Shown: positions 7,416-16,842, numbered from the stretch's first letter. The stretch: DNA of 64,000 nt from Cerasicoccus sp. TK19100 (GCF_027257155.1 NZ_JAPWDU010000003.1:434001-498000); one strand, 5' to 3'. A program made the numbers and translations. Notes: generated by a model from the letters alone, not told the origin.

Positions 7416-9248
7416 TTATTCACATTCTGAAACGGGAATGCGAATATGTACCATGCCATCGGAGATGCCTCCAACGCGCTTGCCGTGATACTTCTCAAAC
7501 AGGCGCAGCATCGGTATGTTGTCCGGGGCCACGAGCGCCCATAGGCACTGTAATCCACGGCGATGCGCAATGGACATCATCCGTTTTAAAAGGAGGCTGC
7601 CCAGGCCATGGCGGCGCATGGTTTCATCTACCACAAAGGCGACTTCCGCGCTGCTTTCATCTTCTTCCAGATAGTAGCGGCCAACGGCGCGCAAACGCTG
7701 GCGGGGCCCACGACGCTCGAAAACGCCCAGCGCCAGGTCTTGTTCCTGATTGACGCCAACGAGCTCACTGGCGCGTTCACGTGACATTCGTTGCACGCTA
7801 TAACCATAGCGTTTTTGAATCGTCTCGGCCGTGTGTGAATAAAAGAACTCTTGCAAATTGCGTTCGTCAGACGGGTGCAGCGGGCGCAATACATAGTCCT
7901 TGTCTTGAATGCGGATGCGTTGAAATTCCACGCCGCCGATTTCTTTTACCGGGCGCGGAACGACTTTTTCATACGCGGCAATGAGTTTTCTTTCCCGCGC
8001 CGAGCGCAGTAATTCTTCGCGGAATTTAGGATCGGCGACCTGAATTAATTCCAAGGCGCGCTCCCGGACATTGCGACCGCGCAGCGTGGCAATGCCATGC
8101 TCGGTCACGACAAAATGGACGTCCGCGCGACTGCCCACCAGGCCCGCGCCTTGCGATAAGAACGGCACAATGCGGGAGCGCTCGCCGTTTTGCGCGGTCG
8201 ACGGCAGCGCGATGATCGGCAGGCCGTCAGAGCTCAGCACGGCACCGCGGGTAAAGTCCATCAGCCCGCCAATGCCGCTGTAAAATTTCCCCTGCACGGA
8301 CGCGGCAACCTGGCCAGTCATATCGACTTCCATGGCGCTGTTGATGGCGACCACTTTGCGGTTTTTGGCGATCTGCGCGATGTTGTTGGTGTATTCCGTC
8401 GGGCGAAAACTGATGTGGGCGTTCTCGTGGACGAAGTCATACAGCGCCCGCGAACCCACACAAAACGACGCCACTGTATGCCCGCGATTGAGCTGTTTGC
8501 GGGAGTTGTCCACCGCGCCGGCTTCGATCAGCTCGCGCACGCCGTCGCTAAACATCTCGGTATGAATGCCCAGGTGGCGGTGGTCCTTCAGCGCGCGGAT
8601 TGCCCGATCGGCGATGTCGCCAATGCCGACTTGGAGCGTCGATCCGTCCTCCACGAGCTGGGCGAGGTACTCGCCAATTTTATCGGCGACAGCGGCGTCT
8701 TCCTCATCGGGAGACCACTCCGGGAGCTCGGCTTCCGCCTCCAGGCAGTAGTCGATCTCGCTCACATGCAGGAAGGTTTCGCCAAACGTGCGTGGCAAGC
8801 GGGGGTTAATCTGCGCGACGACAACCTGCGCCGCCCGGCATGCCGCATGGACGACATCCACGCTGACGCCGAGCGAGCAGTAGCCCTGGTTGTCCGGCGG
8901 GGAGACCATGACTAGTGCTGCGCGCAGCGGCACTACGCCCTCCAGAAACAGGGACGGCAACTCACTTAAAAAACACGGCGTATAGTCGGCGACCCCCGCG
9001 TTTACCGCTTCGCGAATACCCGGCCCCATGAAAAACGCATTAGCCTTAAAGGTGTCGCGGCGCTTTTCGTCGATCCAAGGCGTGGGCCCGTAGGTACGAA
9101 TGTGGGCGAGCTCGATATCGGCCAGGGTGTTTTGCGCCGCCAACATATGTGCGACCAAGGCCTGCGGGCAGGCGGCGCCACTGCCGATAAAAACACGGCT
9201 ACCCGGCAGCGCTATCCGCGGCCAATCTTTTGCGGTCAAGGGCTTCAC
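7416..9248 (-). CDS. Acetyl-CoA hydrolase/CoA-transferase family protein fused to a GNAT domain
   Basis: The 610-residue protein begins with an acetyl-CoA hydrolase/4-hydroxybutyrate CoA-transferase module (about residues 1-430). It includes the repeated CoA-transferase folds, the stretch VGIGDIADRAIRALKDH and a segment near GIHTEMFSDGV. The C-terminal part from about residue 445 is a GNAT acetyltransferase, with acetyl-CoA loop RRHGLGSLLL. Such fusions are known among CoA-transferase family proteins and may couple acyl-CoA metabolism to acylation of a protein or small molecule. The acceptor is unknown. It is monocistronic as far as visible. Confidence 0.88.
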   Translation of the reverse strand: MKPLTAKDWPRIALPGSRVFIGSGAACPQALVAHMLAAQNTLADIELAHIRTYGPTPWIDEKRRDTFKANAFFMGPGIREAVNAGVADYTPCFLSELPSLFLEGVVPLRAALVMVSPPDNQGYCSLGVSVDVVHAACRAAQVVVAQINPRLPRTFGETFLHVSEIDYCLEAEAELPEWSPDEEDAAVADKIGEYLAQLVEDGSTLQVGIGDIADRAIRALKDHRHLGIHTEMFSDGVRELIEAGAVDNSRKQLNRGHTVASFCVGSRALYDFVHENAHISFRPTEYTNNIAQIAKNRKVVAINSAMEVDMTGQVAASVQGKFYSGIGGLMDFTRGAVLSSDGLPIIALPSTAQNGERSRIVPFLSQGAGLVGSRADVHFVVTEHGIATLRGRNVRERALELIQVADPKFREELLRSARERKLIAAYEKVVPRPVKEIGGVEFQRIRIQDKDYVLRPLHPSDERNLQEFFYSHTAETIQKRYGYSVQRMSRERASELVGVNQEQDLALGVFERRGPRQRLRAVGRYYLEEDESSAEVAFVVDETMRRHGLGSLLLKRMMSIAHRRGLQCLWALVAPDNIPMLRLFEKYHGKRVGGISDGMVHIRIPVSECE

Positions 9249-9349
9249 TCACGTCAACTTACGCTGACTTGCCGCGTTTTTCACGCATATAGTTATCTTA
9301 GAAATCATCGAGCGAAATTCATTTTGATAACTTATGGAAATCGGGAAGC

Positions 9350-9484
9350 TTACTTAAACAAGGGCTTTTCGCGCTCGTACTTTTCCATGTCAGTAATGCT
9401 GAGGAAAAATTGTTTGCGCTTATAGGCACGGGTGAGAAAGACCACCGCGGCTGCGCTCAGAACGGTGAGGGCAATCCAAATCAT
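9350..9484 (-). CDS. Small single-pass membrane protein
   Basis: A 44-residue frame from ATG 9484 to TAA encodes a strongly hydrophobic helix (MIWIALTVLSAAAVVFLT) followed by a charged tail (RAYKRKQFF, ending EREKPLFK). The positive residues directly after the helix fit an N-out, C-in orientation. No Shine-Dalgarno sequence is visible. The coherent membrane-protein layout suggests a real gene, but its size leaves doubt. It fills the otherwise empty stretch between the CoA-transferase gene and queG. Confidence 0.5.
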   Translation of the reverse strand: MIWIALTVLSAAAVVFLTRAYKRKQFFLSITDMEKYEREKPLFK

Positions 9485-9548
9485 GGGTATATATATAACA
9501 TCGGCTTAGGGCTTTGCGACTTAAGTCCGTGCTTTTATACATCCTTTA

Positions 9549-9567
9549 AACTTTGCAATGCAAAGTT
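9549..9567. repeat. 19-bp palindrome, variant sequence
   Basis: AACTTTGCAATGCAAAGTT is a perfect palindrome with one central base. It sits in the gap upstream of queG and has the same length and odd centre as the copies at 5008, 5930, 6042 and 34163. Confidence 0.75.
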
Positions 9568-9641
9568 AATTCGCTGGCCGGCATTGAATAATGTGTGAAT
9601 TCCCTTTTTCCTTTAACCTTTTTCCTTTAAGCTTCACCGCC

Positions 9642-10649
9642 ATGTCCACCGAACACAAAGAGCGACTCCGCGGATTGGTCGAAGCCGAAGGTTTCGAAGC
9701 CTTTGGCGTGGCCCCGGTGGATGTCGAGCTGCGGCGCAGCTATTACCTGGAGTGGATTTCCGGCGGGCAGCATGGCGAGATGGCTTGGCTGGAGCGCAAC
9801 AACGACCGCCGCCTCGAGCCGGAGCAAATTATCCCGGAGGCGCGAAGCATCATTTGTGTGGGTCTGAATTACTACCAGCCGGACCCGCCGCGCCGCGGAC
9901 GTATTGCCAAATATGCGCTCGGCAAAGATTACCATAAGGCGATGACGCAGAAGCTAAAACGCGTTTGCCGCGCGATGCGCGAAGAGTTTGGCAGCGCGCA
10001 ACGCCCCTATGTCGACACTGGGCCCGTGATGGAAAAACCGATCGCGGCGACCGCGGGCCTTGGCTGGCAAGGCAAAAGCACCATCCTGCTAAACAAAGAC
10101 AACGGCACCTGGCTTTTCCTCGGATTCATTTTCACCACGCTTGAGCTGCCTGCTGACGAACCGGCGCGCTCACACTGTGGCAAGTGCACGCGCTGCATCG
10201 ACGCCTGCCCGACTAACGCGATTGTCGGCCCGTATCAGTTAGACGCGCGTCGCTGCATTTCCTACCTGACCATTGAGCACAAGGGGGCCATTCCCCTGGA
10301 ATTCCGTCGCGCGATGGGCGACCGTATTTACGGGTGCGACGAGTGCCTGGATGTATGCCCGTGGAACCGATGGGCCAAGCAAACGCAGGAAACGAAATTC
10401 GCAGCCCGGCCCTACCCCGATCTCACGGAGATGCTCCGGTGGACGGAAGATGATTTTGCCGAAACTTTTGCCGGCACACCGATCAAGCGAGCCGGCCTGA
10501 GTCGTTGGCGTCGCAATGTATGCGTCGCGTTGGGGAATATTGGCGAAGCGGATGATTTGCCCAGCTTGCGCGAGGTCGCCGCATCCGATGATGCACTCGC
10601 GGCAGAGCATGCCCTGTGGGCGATTAGCGAAATCGAAGCGCGCAGCTAA
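9642..10649 (+). CDS. queG: Epoxyqueuosine reductase
   Basis: QueG carries out the last step of queuosine synthesis in tRNA, reducing epoxyqueuosine with a cobalamin cofactor and two 4Fe-4S clusters. The protein contains the ferredoxin-like cluster motif CGKCTRCIDACPTNAI near residue 187 and the second set GCDECLDVCPWN near residue 231, and ends with HEAT-like helices (LPSLREVAASDDALAAEHA). At 335 residues it is slightly shorter than E. coli QueG. ATG 9642 is preferred because residues added by an upstream start would come from a pyrimidine-rich leader (TTTTTCCTTTAA repeats) and do not fit the family N-terminus. Confidence 0.96.
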   Translation: MSTEHKERLRGLVEAEGFEAFGVAPVDVELRRSYYLEWISGGQHGEMAWLERNNDRRLEPEQIIPEARSIICVGLNYYQPDPPRRGRIAKYALGKDYHKAMTQKLKRVCRAMREEFGSAQRPYVDTGPVMEKPIAATAGLGWQGKSTILLNKDNGTWLFLGFIFTTLELPADEPARSHCGKCTRCIDACPTNAIVGPYQLDARRCISYLTIEHKGAIPLEFRRAMGDRIYGCDECLDVCPWNRWAKQTQETKFAARPYPDLTEMLRWTEDDFAETFAGTPIKRAGLSRWRRNVCVALGNIGEADDLPSLREVAASDDALAAEHALWAISEIEARS

Positions 10650-10783
10650 AAACTGACGAATGATATAGAAAAATAAAATACGGGACAAAATGCCCTTAGA
10701 TCAAACGACGAGATTATTCGATTTTGCGCGGTGTTGCATGTATCGGGTCTCGTCGAAAGTGAAAACGTGGCTATGGCTTTGCT

Positions 10784-11269
10784 TTAGGCCTTCTCGCCGT
10801 TGGCGGTTTTTTCCAGCTCGGCGATGTCGATTTTCATCATCGTCATCATTGATTCCATCGCGCGCTTGGCTTTGGCGGAGTCCGGATCGTTGATTAGCTC
10901 CAGTAAGCGAGTTGGGACGATCTGCCAAGTGAGCCCCCAGCGGTCTTTTATCCAACCGCATGCCATTGGCTGGCCTCCGTCGAGGAGTGCGTCCCAGACT
11001 CGGTCGACTTCTTCCTGGTTGTCGCAATGAATTTGAAACGAAACCGCCTCGCTGAACTTAAACATTGGACCGCCGTTTAGGCCTACGTAGCGCTGGCCGG
11101 CCAAGGTGAAATCCACTGTAAGCACGGAATCGCTCGGCCCGCTATGCGTGTCGGTCGGGGAGCGAAATTTGCTTTCGATGCGGGAGTCCGGAACCAGGCT
11201 CACGTAAAATTCGGCGGCTTCCTCCGCATCGCCATCAAACCATAAGCAGGGGGTGATTTTGTTTTTCAT
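10784..11269 (-). CDS. PhnB-like VOC family protein
   Basis: The 161-residue protein starts ITPCLWFDGDAEEAAEFYVSL, the hallmark of PhnB-like members of the vicinal-oxygen-chelate superfamily. It continues through QIHCDNQEEVDRVWDALLDGG and CGWIKDRWGLTWQIVP, also typical of that family. Some of these were once labelled 3-demethylubiquinone methyltransferases, but that activity is unproven and should not be assumed. The C-terminal MMTMMKIDIAELEKT helix is usual for the group. The gene stands alone. Confidence 0.9.
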   Translation of the reverse strand: MKNKITPCLWFDGDAEEAAEFYVSLVPDSRIESKFRSPTDTHSGPSDSVLTVDFTLAGQRYVGLNGGPMFKFSEAVSFQIHCDNQEEVDRVWDALLDGGQPMACGWIKDRWGLTWQIVPTRLLELINDPDSAKAKRAMESMMTMMKIDIAELEKTANGEKA

Positions 11270-11422
11270 GGGTGTTCATTAAGCGATTTGTCCTGGTTTG
11301 GAAAGTGAGACTTGCGAAACTAGGGAATACTTGTCACCGACGAAAAATGGGCCTGGCTTGCAGGTTGTGGTTGAGGATTTCGCAAAGCGTGTTCTGCTGT
11401 AAGCGTGAACGCGAACCCCACG

Positions 11423-11866
11423 ATGTCTACCACCAGCATGTCAAATCCAGGAGAAGTAACCGAGCAAACGCTGAAAGGACTGCGCTACACCCGCGCGATC
11501 GGCGTGGCAACGGGTGCCTTCCTCATCGGATGGATACCGTTTAACGCTTCGCGATGGATGGGCCAGGCACCGGGAGGATTGCTGGAGTTGGAGGCGCTGT
11601 ATTTTATGATTTTTGGGGTGATGCTGATGCTGCCGTGGAGCCGTATTCAAAGCCCAAAAGCCTGGAAGCCTTTGTTTATCATCTTTTGCGTGCTAACGCT
11701 CGGCTTCGGTTTCCTGATGGTCGTCGATCTGATGTTCCTCTACATGCTCGCTGCGGGTGCCGGGCAAAAGATCGCACCCCCCGCTTTTCAGAGCCTCCTT
11801 TTGTTCACGGCGCTGATTCAGGCACCGACGGTCTACTTCGTTCGCAAGCCGCACGCACTGAATTAG
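11423..11866 (+). CDS. Hypothetical membrane protein, four predicted helices
   Basis: The 147-residue protein has hydrophobic segments at about residues 27-42, 52-72, 80-104 and 117-133, giving a small four-helix inner-membrane protein. I do not recognise a specific family. ATG 11423 is used; an in-frame GTG at 11405 would add six residues. A short polar N-terminus (TTSMSNPGEVTEQTLKG) precedes the first helix. It lies just upstream of recA on the same strand with about 118 bases between them, enough for a separate recA promoter. Confidence 0.75.
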   Translation: MSTTSMSNPGEVTEQTLKGLRYTRAIGVATGAFLIGWIPFNASRWMGQAPGGLLELEALYFMIFGVMLMLPWSRIQSPKAWKPLFIIFCVLTLGFGFLMVVDLMFLYMLAAGAGQKIAPPAFQSLLLFTALIQAPTVYFVRKPHALN

Positions 11867-11984
11867 CCCTAAAAACTAATGCACATAAAAATATGTGAAC
11901 AATAACGCATAATGAACTTGCGTTTCCCACTGAACCTGATTTTCTCCTGAATAATCAACTTTAATAAAGAACCGACTAGCACTC

Positions 11985-13073
11985 ATGGCCGCAAAGAAAT
12001 CCACAAAATCCGCTCCCACTCCCGACAAACGCGACAATAAAGCGCTCGATCTGGCAATTTCCGCCATCAACAAGCAATTTGGCGATGGTGCCATCATGAA
12101 GCTTGGGGAATCCGCCAAGAAGAACATTGATGTGATTTCTACCGGCTCGGTTGCCCTCGATCTGGCGCTGGGTGTGGGTGGTTTGCCCAAGGGCCGCATC
12201 TGCGAAATCTACGGTCCGGAGTCGTCGGGTAAGACCACTTTCTGTCTGAGCGTGATCGCTGAATGCCAGCGCCAAGGTGGTAACGCGGTCTTCGTCGACG
12301 TCGAGCACGCGCTCGATCCCCGCTATGCTAAGGTCGTGGGTGTGGACCTGGAAAACCTGATGGTCGCTCAGCCGGAATCCGGTGAAGACGCGCTTAATAT
12401 CACCGAAACGCTGATCCGCTCTGGCGCGGTCGACGTGATCGTGATCGACTCGGTTGCCGCGCTTGTCTCCAAGAACGAGCTGGATGGCCAGTTTGGCGAT
12501 TCCACTGTGGGCCTGCAGGCCCGTATGATGAGCCAAGCCATGCGCCGCCTGACGGCCGCCATTAACCGCACGCAGTGCATCTGCCTGTTTACCAACCAGA
12601 TACGCGAAAAGATCGGCGTCATGTTCGGTAGCCCGGAAACCACGCCAGGTGGCCGCGCATTGAAGTTTTTCTCGTCCATTCGCATGGACATCCGCCGCAT
12701 TGGCCAGATCAAGGCCACCGACGGTGTCGTTATTGGTAACCGCACACGCCTGAAGGTCGTGAAAAACAAGGTGGCTCCGCCCTTCACTGAGTGTGAGTTC
12801 GACATCATGTATAACGAGGGCATCTCGCGCACTGGTTCTGTGCTGGACCTCGGTATCGAGCATAAATTGCTCGAAAAGAAGGGTGCCTGGATCAGCTATA
12901 AGGGTGATTTGATTGGCCAAGGGCGTGAAAACGCGAAGGAATATCTGGGCGAGCATCCCGAGGTAATGCAGGAGATTACGGACACGATTCTTGGCAAGGT
13001 CGAAGTCCATGGCGGTGATACCATCGGCTCTGACGATGTTGAAGACGAATTGGATGCCGAAAAGGGGGAATAA
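11985..13073 (+). CDS. recA: Recombinase RecA
   Basis: RecA forms filaments on single-stranded DNA, catalyses strand exchange and stimulates LexA cleavage. The 362-residue protein shows Walker [10 protein letters not shown] at residues 77-85, Walker [12 protein letters not shown], the L2 loop region [14 protein letters not shown] and the [10 protein letters not shown]-terminal domain. The tail is acidic ([13 protein letters not shown]), as is usual. It begins with a Lys/Ser-rich extension of about 18 residues before the conserved core. A terminator lies just downstream. I could not find a convincing LexA box in the upstream region. Confidence 0.99.
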   Translation: MAAKKSTKSAPTPDKRDNKALDLAISAINKQFGDGAIMKLGESAKKNIDVISTGSVALDLALGVGGLPKGRICEIYGPESSGKTTFCLSVIAECQRQGGNAVFVDVEHALDPRYAKVVGVDLENLMVAQPESGEDALNITETLIRSGAVDVIVIDSVAALVSKNELDGQFGDSTVGLQARMMSQAMRRLTAAINRTQCICLFTNQIREKIGVMFGSPETTPGGRALKFFSSIRMDIRRIGQIKATDGVVIGNRTRLKVVKNKVAPPFTECEFDIMYNEGISRTGSVLDLGIEHKLLEKKGAWISYKGDLIGQGRENAKEYLGEHPEVMQEITDTILGKVEVHGGDTIGSDDVEDELDAEKGE

Positions 13074-13095
13074 CTGCCTCCGGTAATCCCCTCAT

Positions 13096-13136
13096 AAAGA
13101 ACGGCAAATTCAACGCTTTTGAATTGCCGTTTCTTT
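13096..13136 (+). terminator. Rho-independent terminator of recA
   Basis: AAAGAACGGCAA pairs with TTGCCGTTTCTTT around an inner ATTCAA/TTGAAT stretch with one bulge. It begins 22 bases after the recA stop and could work in both directions. Confidence 0.75.
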
Positions 13137-13162
13137 ATATTACGGTTTAGGTTGTAATTAAC

Positions 13163-13477
13163 ATGAATGCAGTTGCCACGAAGCATCCTTTCCCGCTGAC
13201 GCCCCGGCCTAATCAGTGGTTTCTTCCTGCGATGCTTGCACCGAGCCTCTACATCATGGTCAGCTTTGCCTTTTATTGGGGCTCAGGGAATCCGGTGCTT
13301 TGCTCCCCTGCCCTGCTGCTGATTACGGGATTTATATCGCTGGCTTACTGTGGGCGGGCTATTTACCGCGACTCACGCGAGCCACGCCACCGGCAGATCT
13401 CTCTCTTCGTGGGCATTGTATTTCTGATTTACTTGCAACAGTTGCTACCCCGCCTGTGGGGTTGGCCTGTGCATTAA
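13163..13477 (+). CDS. Small hypothetical membrane protein
   Basis: The 104-residue protein has three hydrophobic segments (about residues 20-38, 45-62 and 79-98) separated by short loops, one of them basic (RAIYRDSREPRHRQ). No family is recognised. It starts at ATG 13163, immediately after the recA terminator, and ends 78 bases before mnmE on the same strand, so it could be the first gene of a transcript continuing into mnmE-mnmG. Confidence 0.7.
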   Translation: MNAVATKHPFPLTPRPNQWFLPAMLAPSLYIMVSFAFYWGSGNPVLCSPALLLITGFISLAYCGRAIYRDSREPRHRQISLFVGIVFLIYLQQLLPRLWGWPVH

Positions 13478-13555
13478 TGCCCCAAAGCGGCTCCGCAATG
13501 GGGCTGGAGTGCTTTTTGCGTGAACTTTCCGCCAGCGATGCTTTAATGCGCGGCC

Positions 13556-14914
13556 ATGTCATTGATAGACACCATCGTTGCACCAGCCACGCCTTATGGA
13601 GAGTCTGCGCTTGCGGTCGTCCGCGTGTCCGGCCCGCTGTGCGCTGAGCTGGCGAACTCCTGCCTGGGTGCTGGCGTGGCTGAAACGCCCCGCAAGGCCT
13701 TCGTTCGAAACTACAAGGCGTTGGATGGCAACGTGTTGGACAATTGTTTGGCCGTGTTTTTTGCCGGAAAGCGCAGCTACACCGGTGAACCGCTGCTGGA
13801 GCTGTCGCTGCATGGCAATCCACTGATCGTTCAGCGGGTCACGGAAGACTTGCTGGCGCGTGGCTGCCGGATGGCGGAGCCGGGTGAGTTTACCAGGACG
13901 GCGTTCCTTAACGGCAAGCTGGACCTCAGCCAAGCCGAGGCGGTGACCGACCTGATCTCTGCGCGCAGCGAGCAAGCGCTGCAGGTTGCGCAGCGTCAGC
14001 TGGATGGCTCCATCGGCCGTAAGATGGCGGAGCTGACGGATCGGCTGTTGGGGATCATTGCCTCCGTCGAGGCCTATATTGATTTCCCGGAGGAAGATTT
14101 GCCGCCAGAGGATCAGGCGGGTCCGGCGGCGGAATTGGCCGCCCTCTCCCGTGAGCTTAGTGAGCTCATTGAAACCAGCCACTACAAGACCCTGCTCCAT
14201 GAGGGCATCCGCACGGTGATCATGGGTGAGCCAAACGCGGGCAAGAGTAGCTTGCTCAATGCGCTTATGGGCGAAGACCGCGCGATCGTGAGTGCCGAAC
14301 CCGGCACCACGCGTGACTTCCTGACCGAGCGTGTGATGATCGGCAGCTACGGCCTCCAGCTCGTCGATACGGCCGGGATTCGCGAGTCCGATGCGGATAT
14401 TGAGCGTCAGGGCATCGAGCGCACGCTCAAGCAGGTCAAGGATGCGGATTTCCTCTTGGTCGTCGTGGACCAAGCCGCCCTACCCCCGCATTTTCCAAAA
14501 GTCGTCGAGGAGCGATTGGCGCAGCACCGCGTATTGGTCGTGGAGAATAAAATCGATTTGCCGCCCCACCCTGCTTTCCACGATGTGCTGCCCGGGCATC
14601 CCCGGGTGCGGATTTCCCTGGCTAAGGGTGACGGACTGCCGGAGCTGCGGGCAAAGATTCAGGAGACCCTGGAGGCGGACCGCGTGGTTCCGGCTGCCGA
14701 TGAGCTGATGGTCTCCGCTCGCCATGCTGACGCCCTGGCCCGCGCCCGGGCCTCCGTGGATGAAGCGCGCGTAGGACTGCGCGACGGGATCGCTGAGGAG
14801 CTCGCGGCCGCCGGCCTGCGTGATGCCTTGGCGGCCTTTGGGGAAGTCATCGGGAAGATCGACAACGAGGATATGCTGGATAAGCTGTTTGCCAACTTTT
14901 GTATCGGGAAATGA
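13556..14914 (+). CDS. mnmE: tRNA modification GTPase MnmE
   Basis: MnmE works with MnmG to install the 5-carboxymethylaminomethyl group on wobble uridine of certain tRNAs. The 452-residue protein has an N-terminal formyl-THF-binding domain (ATPYGESALAVVRVSG at the start), a helical domain, and an inserted Ras-like GTPase domain with G1 GEPNAGKSS near residue 223, G3 DTAGI, and G4 NKID. It ends FCIGK, the conserved C-terminal Cys motif of MnmE. Its stop codon overlaps the mnmG start (ATGA at 14911), showing translational coupling. Confidence 0.98.
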   Translation: MSLIDTIVAPATPYGESALAVVRVSGPLCAELANSCLGAGVAETPRKAFVRNYKALDGNVLDNCLAVFFAGKRSYTGEPLLELSLHGNPLIVQRVTEDLLARGCRMAEPGEFTRTAFLNGKLDLSQAEAVTDLISARSEQALQVAQRQLDGSIGRKMAELTDRLLGIIASVEAYIDFPEEDLPPEDQAGPAAELAALSRELSELIETSHYKTLLHEGIRTVIMGEPNAGKSSLLNALMGEDRAIVSAEPGTTRDFLTERVMIGSYGLQLVDTAGIRESDADIERQGIERTLKQVKDADFLLVVVDQAALPPHFPKVVEERLAQHRVLVVENKIDLPPHPAFHDVLPGHPRVRISLAKGDGLPELRAKIQETLEADRVVPAADELMVSARHADALARARASVDEARVGLRDGIAEELAAAGLRDALAAFGEVIGKIDNEDMLDKLFANFCIGK

Positions 14915-16842
14915 AGCCACCATTGAAATTTGGACCAGAGCAGCGCTACGATGTCATCGTCTGCGGTGCCGGACACGCTGGCGTGGAAGCCGCCCTCGCT
15001 GCGTCGCGCCGTGGCGCTGATGTGCTGCTGCTGACGGGGAATGTCGACACGATCGGCCAGATGAGCTGTAATCCGGCCATTGGTGGCCAGGCCAAGGGGC
15101 ACATGGTCCGCGAGATTGATGCGCTCGGCGGCGAGATGGGCGTGAATACCGACACGACGGCCATTCAGTTTCGCCTGCTGAATGCCTCCAAGGGCCCGGC
15201 CGTGCGTGGACCGCGTGCGCAGTGCGATAAGAAGGCCTACCAGTTCCGCCTGAAGCACGTGATCGAGCTCCAGCCGAATCTCACCTTATTCCAGGCGATG
15301 GTTGAGGGACTGATTTTTGAGAGCGACGGTGTGGCGGGTGTTAAGACCAGCTTTGGGATCGACTTCTACGGCAAAACGGTGGTCGTGACCACGGGCACTT
15401 TTCTGCGTGGCCTGATGCATATCGGGGATAAGAAGAATGAAGGCGGGCGCCTGGGCGACTTTTCGGCCCGGGGTTTGTCCGGGAGCTTTCTGGAGGCCGG
15501 GATTGAGCTACAGCGATTGAAGACGGGCACGCCGCCGCGCATTCTTGGCTCCAGTATCGATTTCTCGCAGTGTGAGCGGCAGGATGGTGATGCCGATCCG
15601 ACTTTCTTTGGGTTTTACGATACGCGACTCGGCGAGGAAATGTTCCACGTGGAACAATTGCCGGATGATTCGCCCGCGTTGAACCGATTGTTCCACGTGG
15701 AACAATTCGGGCAGCGTAAGCTGGGTTGGCGTCCCGGGCAGGATCAAGTTAGCTGCTGGACGACGGAGACCACGGAGCAGACCGCGGATACGGTGCGGAC
15801 GAATCTGCATCGCTCGGCGCTGTATGCTGGTGAGATCGAAGGCGTTGGCCCGCGCTACTGCCCAAGCATCGAGGACAAGTTCGTGAAGTTTGCCGATAAG
15901 GCCACGCACAAGGTTTACCTGGAGCCCGAGGGGCGCAATACCGACGAATGGTATGTAAACGGGGTTAGCACCAGCTTGCCCTTCGATGTGCAGCTGGACA
16001 TGATGCGCAGCATTCAGGGGCTGGCCAATGTGGTGATGCTCCGCCCGGCCTATGCGGTGGAGTATGATTTCGCGCCGCCCACGCAGCTGTTCCCGTCGTT
16101 GGAGTCCAAGAAGGTCGCAAACCTGTTCTTTGCCGGTCAGATCAATGGCACCTCAGGCTATGAAGAGGCTGCAGGGCAGGGGCTGGTTGCGGGTGTGAAT
16201 GCCGTGGCCAAGGTCCGCGGGGAAGACCCGCTCGTGATCGGCCGAGACGAGGCCTACATCGGTGTGTTGATTGATGACCTGGTGACCAAGGGCACACGGG
16301 AGCCGTATCGGATGTTTACGAGTCGCGCCGAGCACCGGCTGCTCTTTAATCACGGCAGTGCGGAGATTCGCCTGCTGGAGAAGGTGAAAGCTTTTGGCCT
16401 CGTCGATGCCGAGCGGTTGGCACGCATGGAGGACAAGGCGACTGCGGTCAAATTCTGGACCGAGGAGCTGGAGCGTGTCCGCATTCGCGGCGGGCTGGCC
16501 GGTGACATGGTCCGCAAGCATGATGACTTGTCGGATGTCGAGCTGCCGCCCAATTTCCTCGCGCAAAGCGAGCCAGTGCAGCAAGAGGTGCTCAATCGCG
16601 TGAAATACAAGGGTTACTTGGAGCGCGAGGAGAAGCACATCGCGCGTTTACGAAATCTGGAGAAGGTGAAGGTGCCCGCCGGGTTGGACTTCCTCCAGGT
16701 GCGTGGTTTGCGCAAGGAGAGCGCGATTAAGCTGAACGAAGTGCAGCCTCGCACACTGGCGCAGGCGGGCCGCATTAGCGGCGTTAACCCAGCGGATATC
16801 AGCTTGCTCTTGGTGGCATTTCAGTCGGCGTCTTCGAAGTAG
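14911..16842 (+). CDS. mnmG: tRNA uridine-5-carboxymethylaminomethyl modification enzyme MnmG
   Basis: This FAD-dependent partner of MnmE has the dinucleotide loop GAGHAGVEA at residues 19-27, the signature NPAIGGQAKGHMVREIDALGG, and the second signature GQINGTSGYEEAAGQG. The start at 14911 overlaps the mnmE stop by four bases. At 643 residues it is longer than E. coli MnmG. The surplus sits around residues 236-275, in a linker before the CWTTETTEQT block, and it encodes FHVEQ twice because two parS-like palindromes lie in the DNA there (15641-15656 and 15689-15704). The insertion therefore looks shaped by a DNA-level function. Otherwise the enzyme appears intact. Confidence 0.98.
   Translation: MKPPLKFGPEQRYDVIVCGAGHAGVEAALAASRRGADVLLLTGNVDTIGQMSCNPAIGGQAKGHMVREIDALGGEMGVNTDTTAIQFRLLNASKGPAVRGPRAQCDKKAYQFRLKHVIELQPNLTLFQAMVEGLIFESDGVAGVKTSFGIDFYGKTVVVTTGTFLRGLMHIGDKKNEGGRLGDFSARGLSGSFLEAGIELQRLKTGTPPRILGSSIDFSQCERQDGDADPTFFGFYDTRLGEEMFHVEQLPDDSPALNRLFHVEQFGQRKLGWRPGQDQVSCWTTETTEQTADTVRTNLHRSALYAGEIEGVGPRYCPSIEDKFVKFADKATHKVYLEPEGRNTDEWYVNGVSTSLPFDVQLDMMRSIQGLANVVMLRPAYAVEYDFAPPTQLFPSLESKKVANLFFAGQINGTSGYEEAAGQGLVAGVNAVAKVRGEDPLVIGRDEAYIGVLIDDLVTKGTREPYRMFTSRAEHRLLFNHGSAEIRLLEKVKAFGLVDAERLARMEDKATAVKFWTEELERVRIRGGLAGDMVRKHDDLSDVELPPNFLAQSEPVQQEVLNRVKYKGYLEREEKHIARLRNLEKVKVPAGLDFLQVRGLRKESAIKLNEVQPRTLAQAGRISGVNPADISLLLVAFQSASSK
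15641..15656. promoter_or_regulatory. parS-like centromere site 1
   Basis: TGTTCCACGTGGAACA is a perfect 16-base palindrome. It matches the known form of bacterial chromosomal parS sites, which are bound by ParB near the replication origin (consensus close to TGTTTCACGTGAAACA, with CC/GG variants). It falls within mnmG, reading MFHVEQ in frame. Confidence 0.8.
15689..15704. promoter_or_regulatory. parS-like centromere site 2
   Basis: A second TGTTCCACGTGGAACA lies exactly 48 bases after the first, in the same codon phase (LFHVEQ). Its palindrome extends two bases further on each side (AT...AT). Two perfect copies so close together make a chance origin very unlikely. Confidence 0.8.

Noticed and set aside
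11867-11984. LexA (SOS) box upstream of recA
   Set aside because: I looked for the TGTTC-N4-GAACA motif I recall for Verrucomicrobia. Only a GAACA half site and a weak GAAC-N4-GTTT are present, too little to call.
11976-13010. Open frame antisense to recA
   Set aside because: recA on the plus strand is certain, and the reverse product shows no domain.
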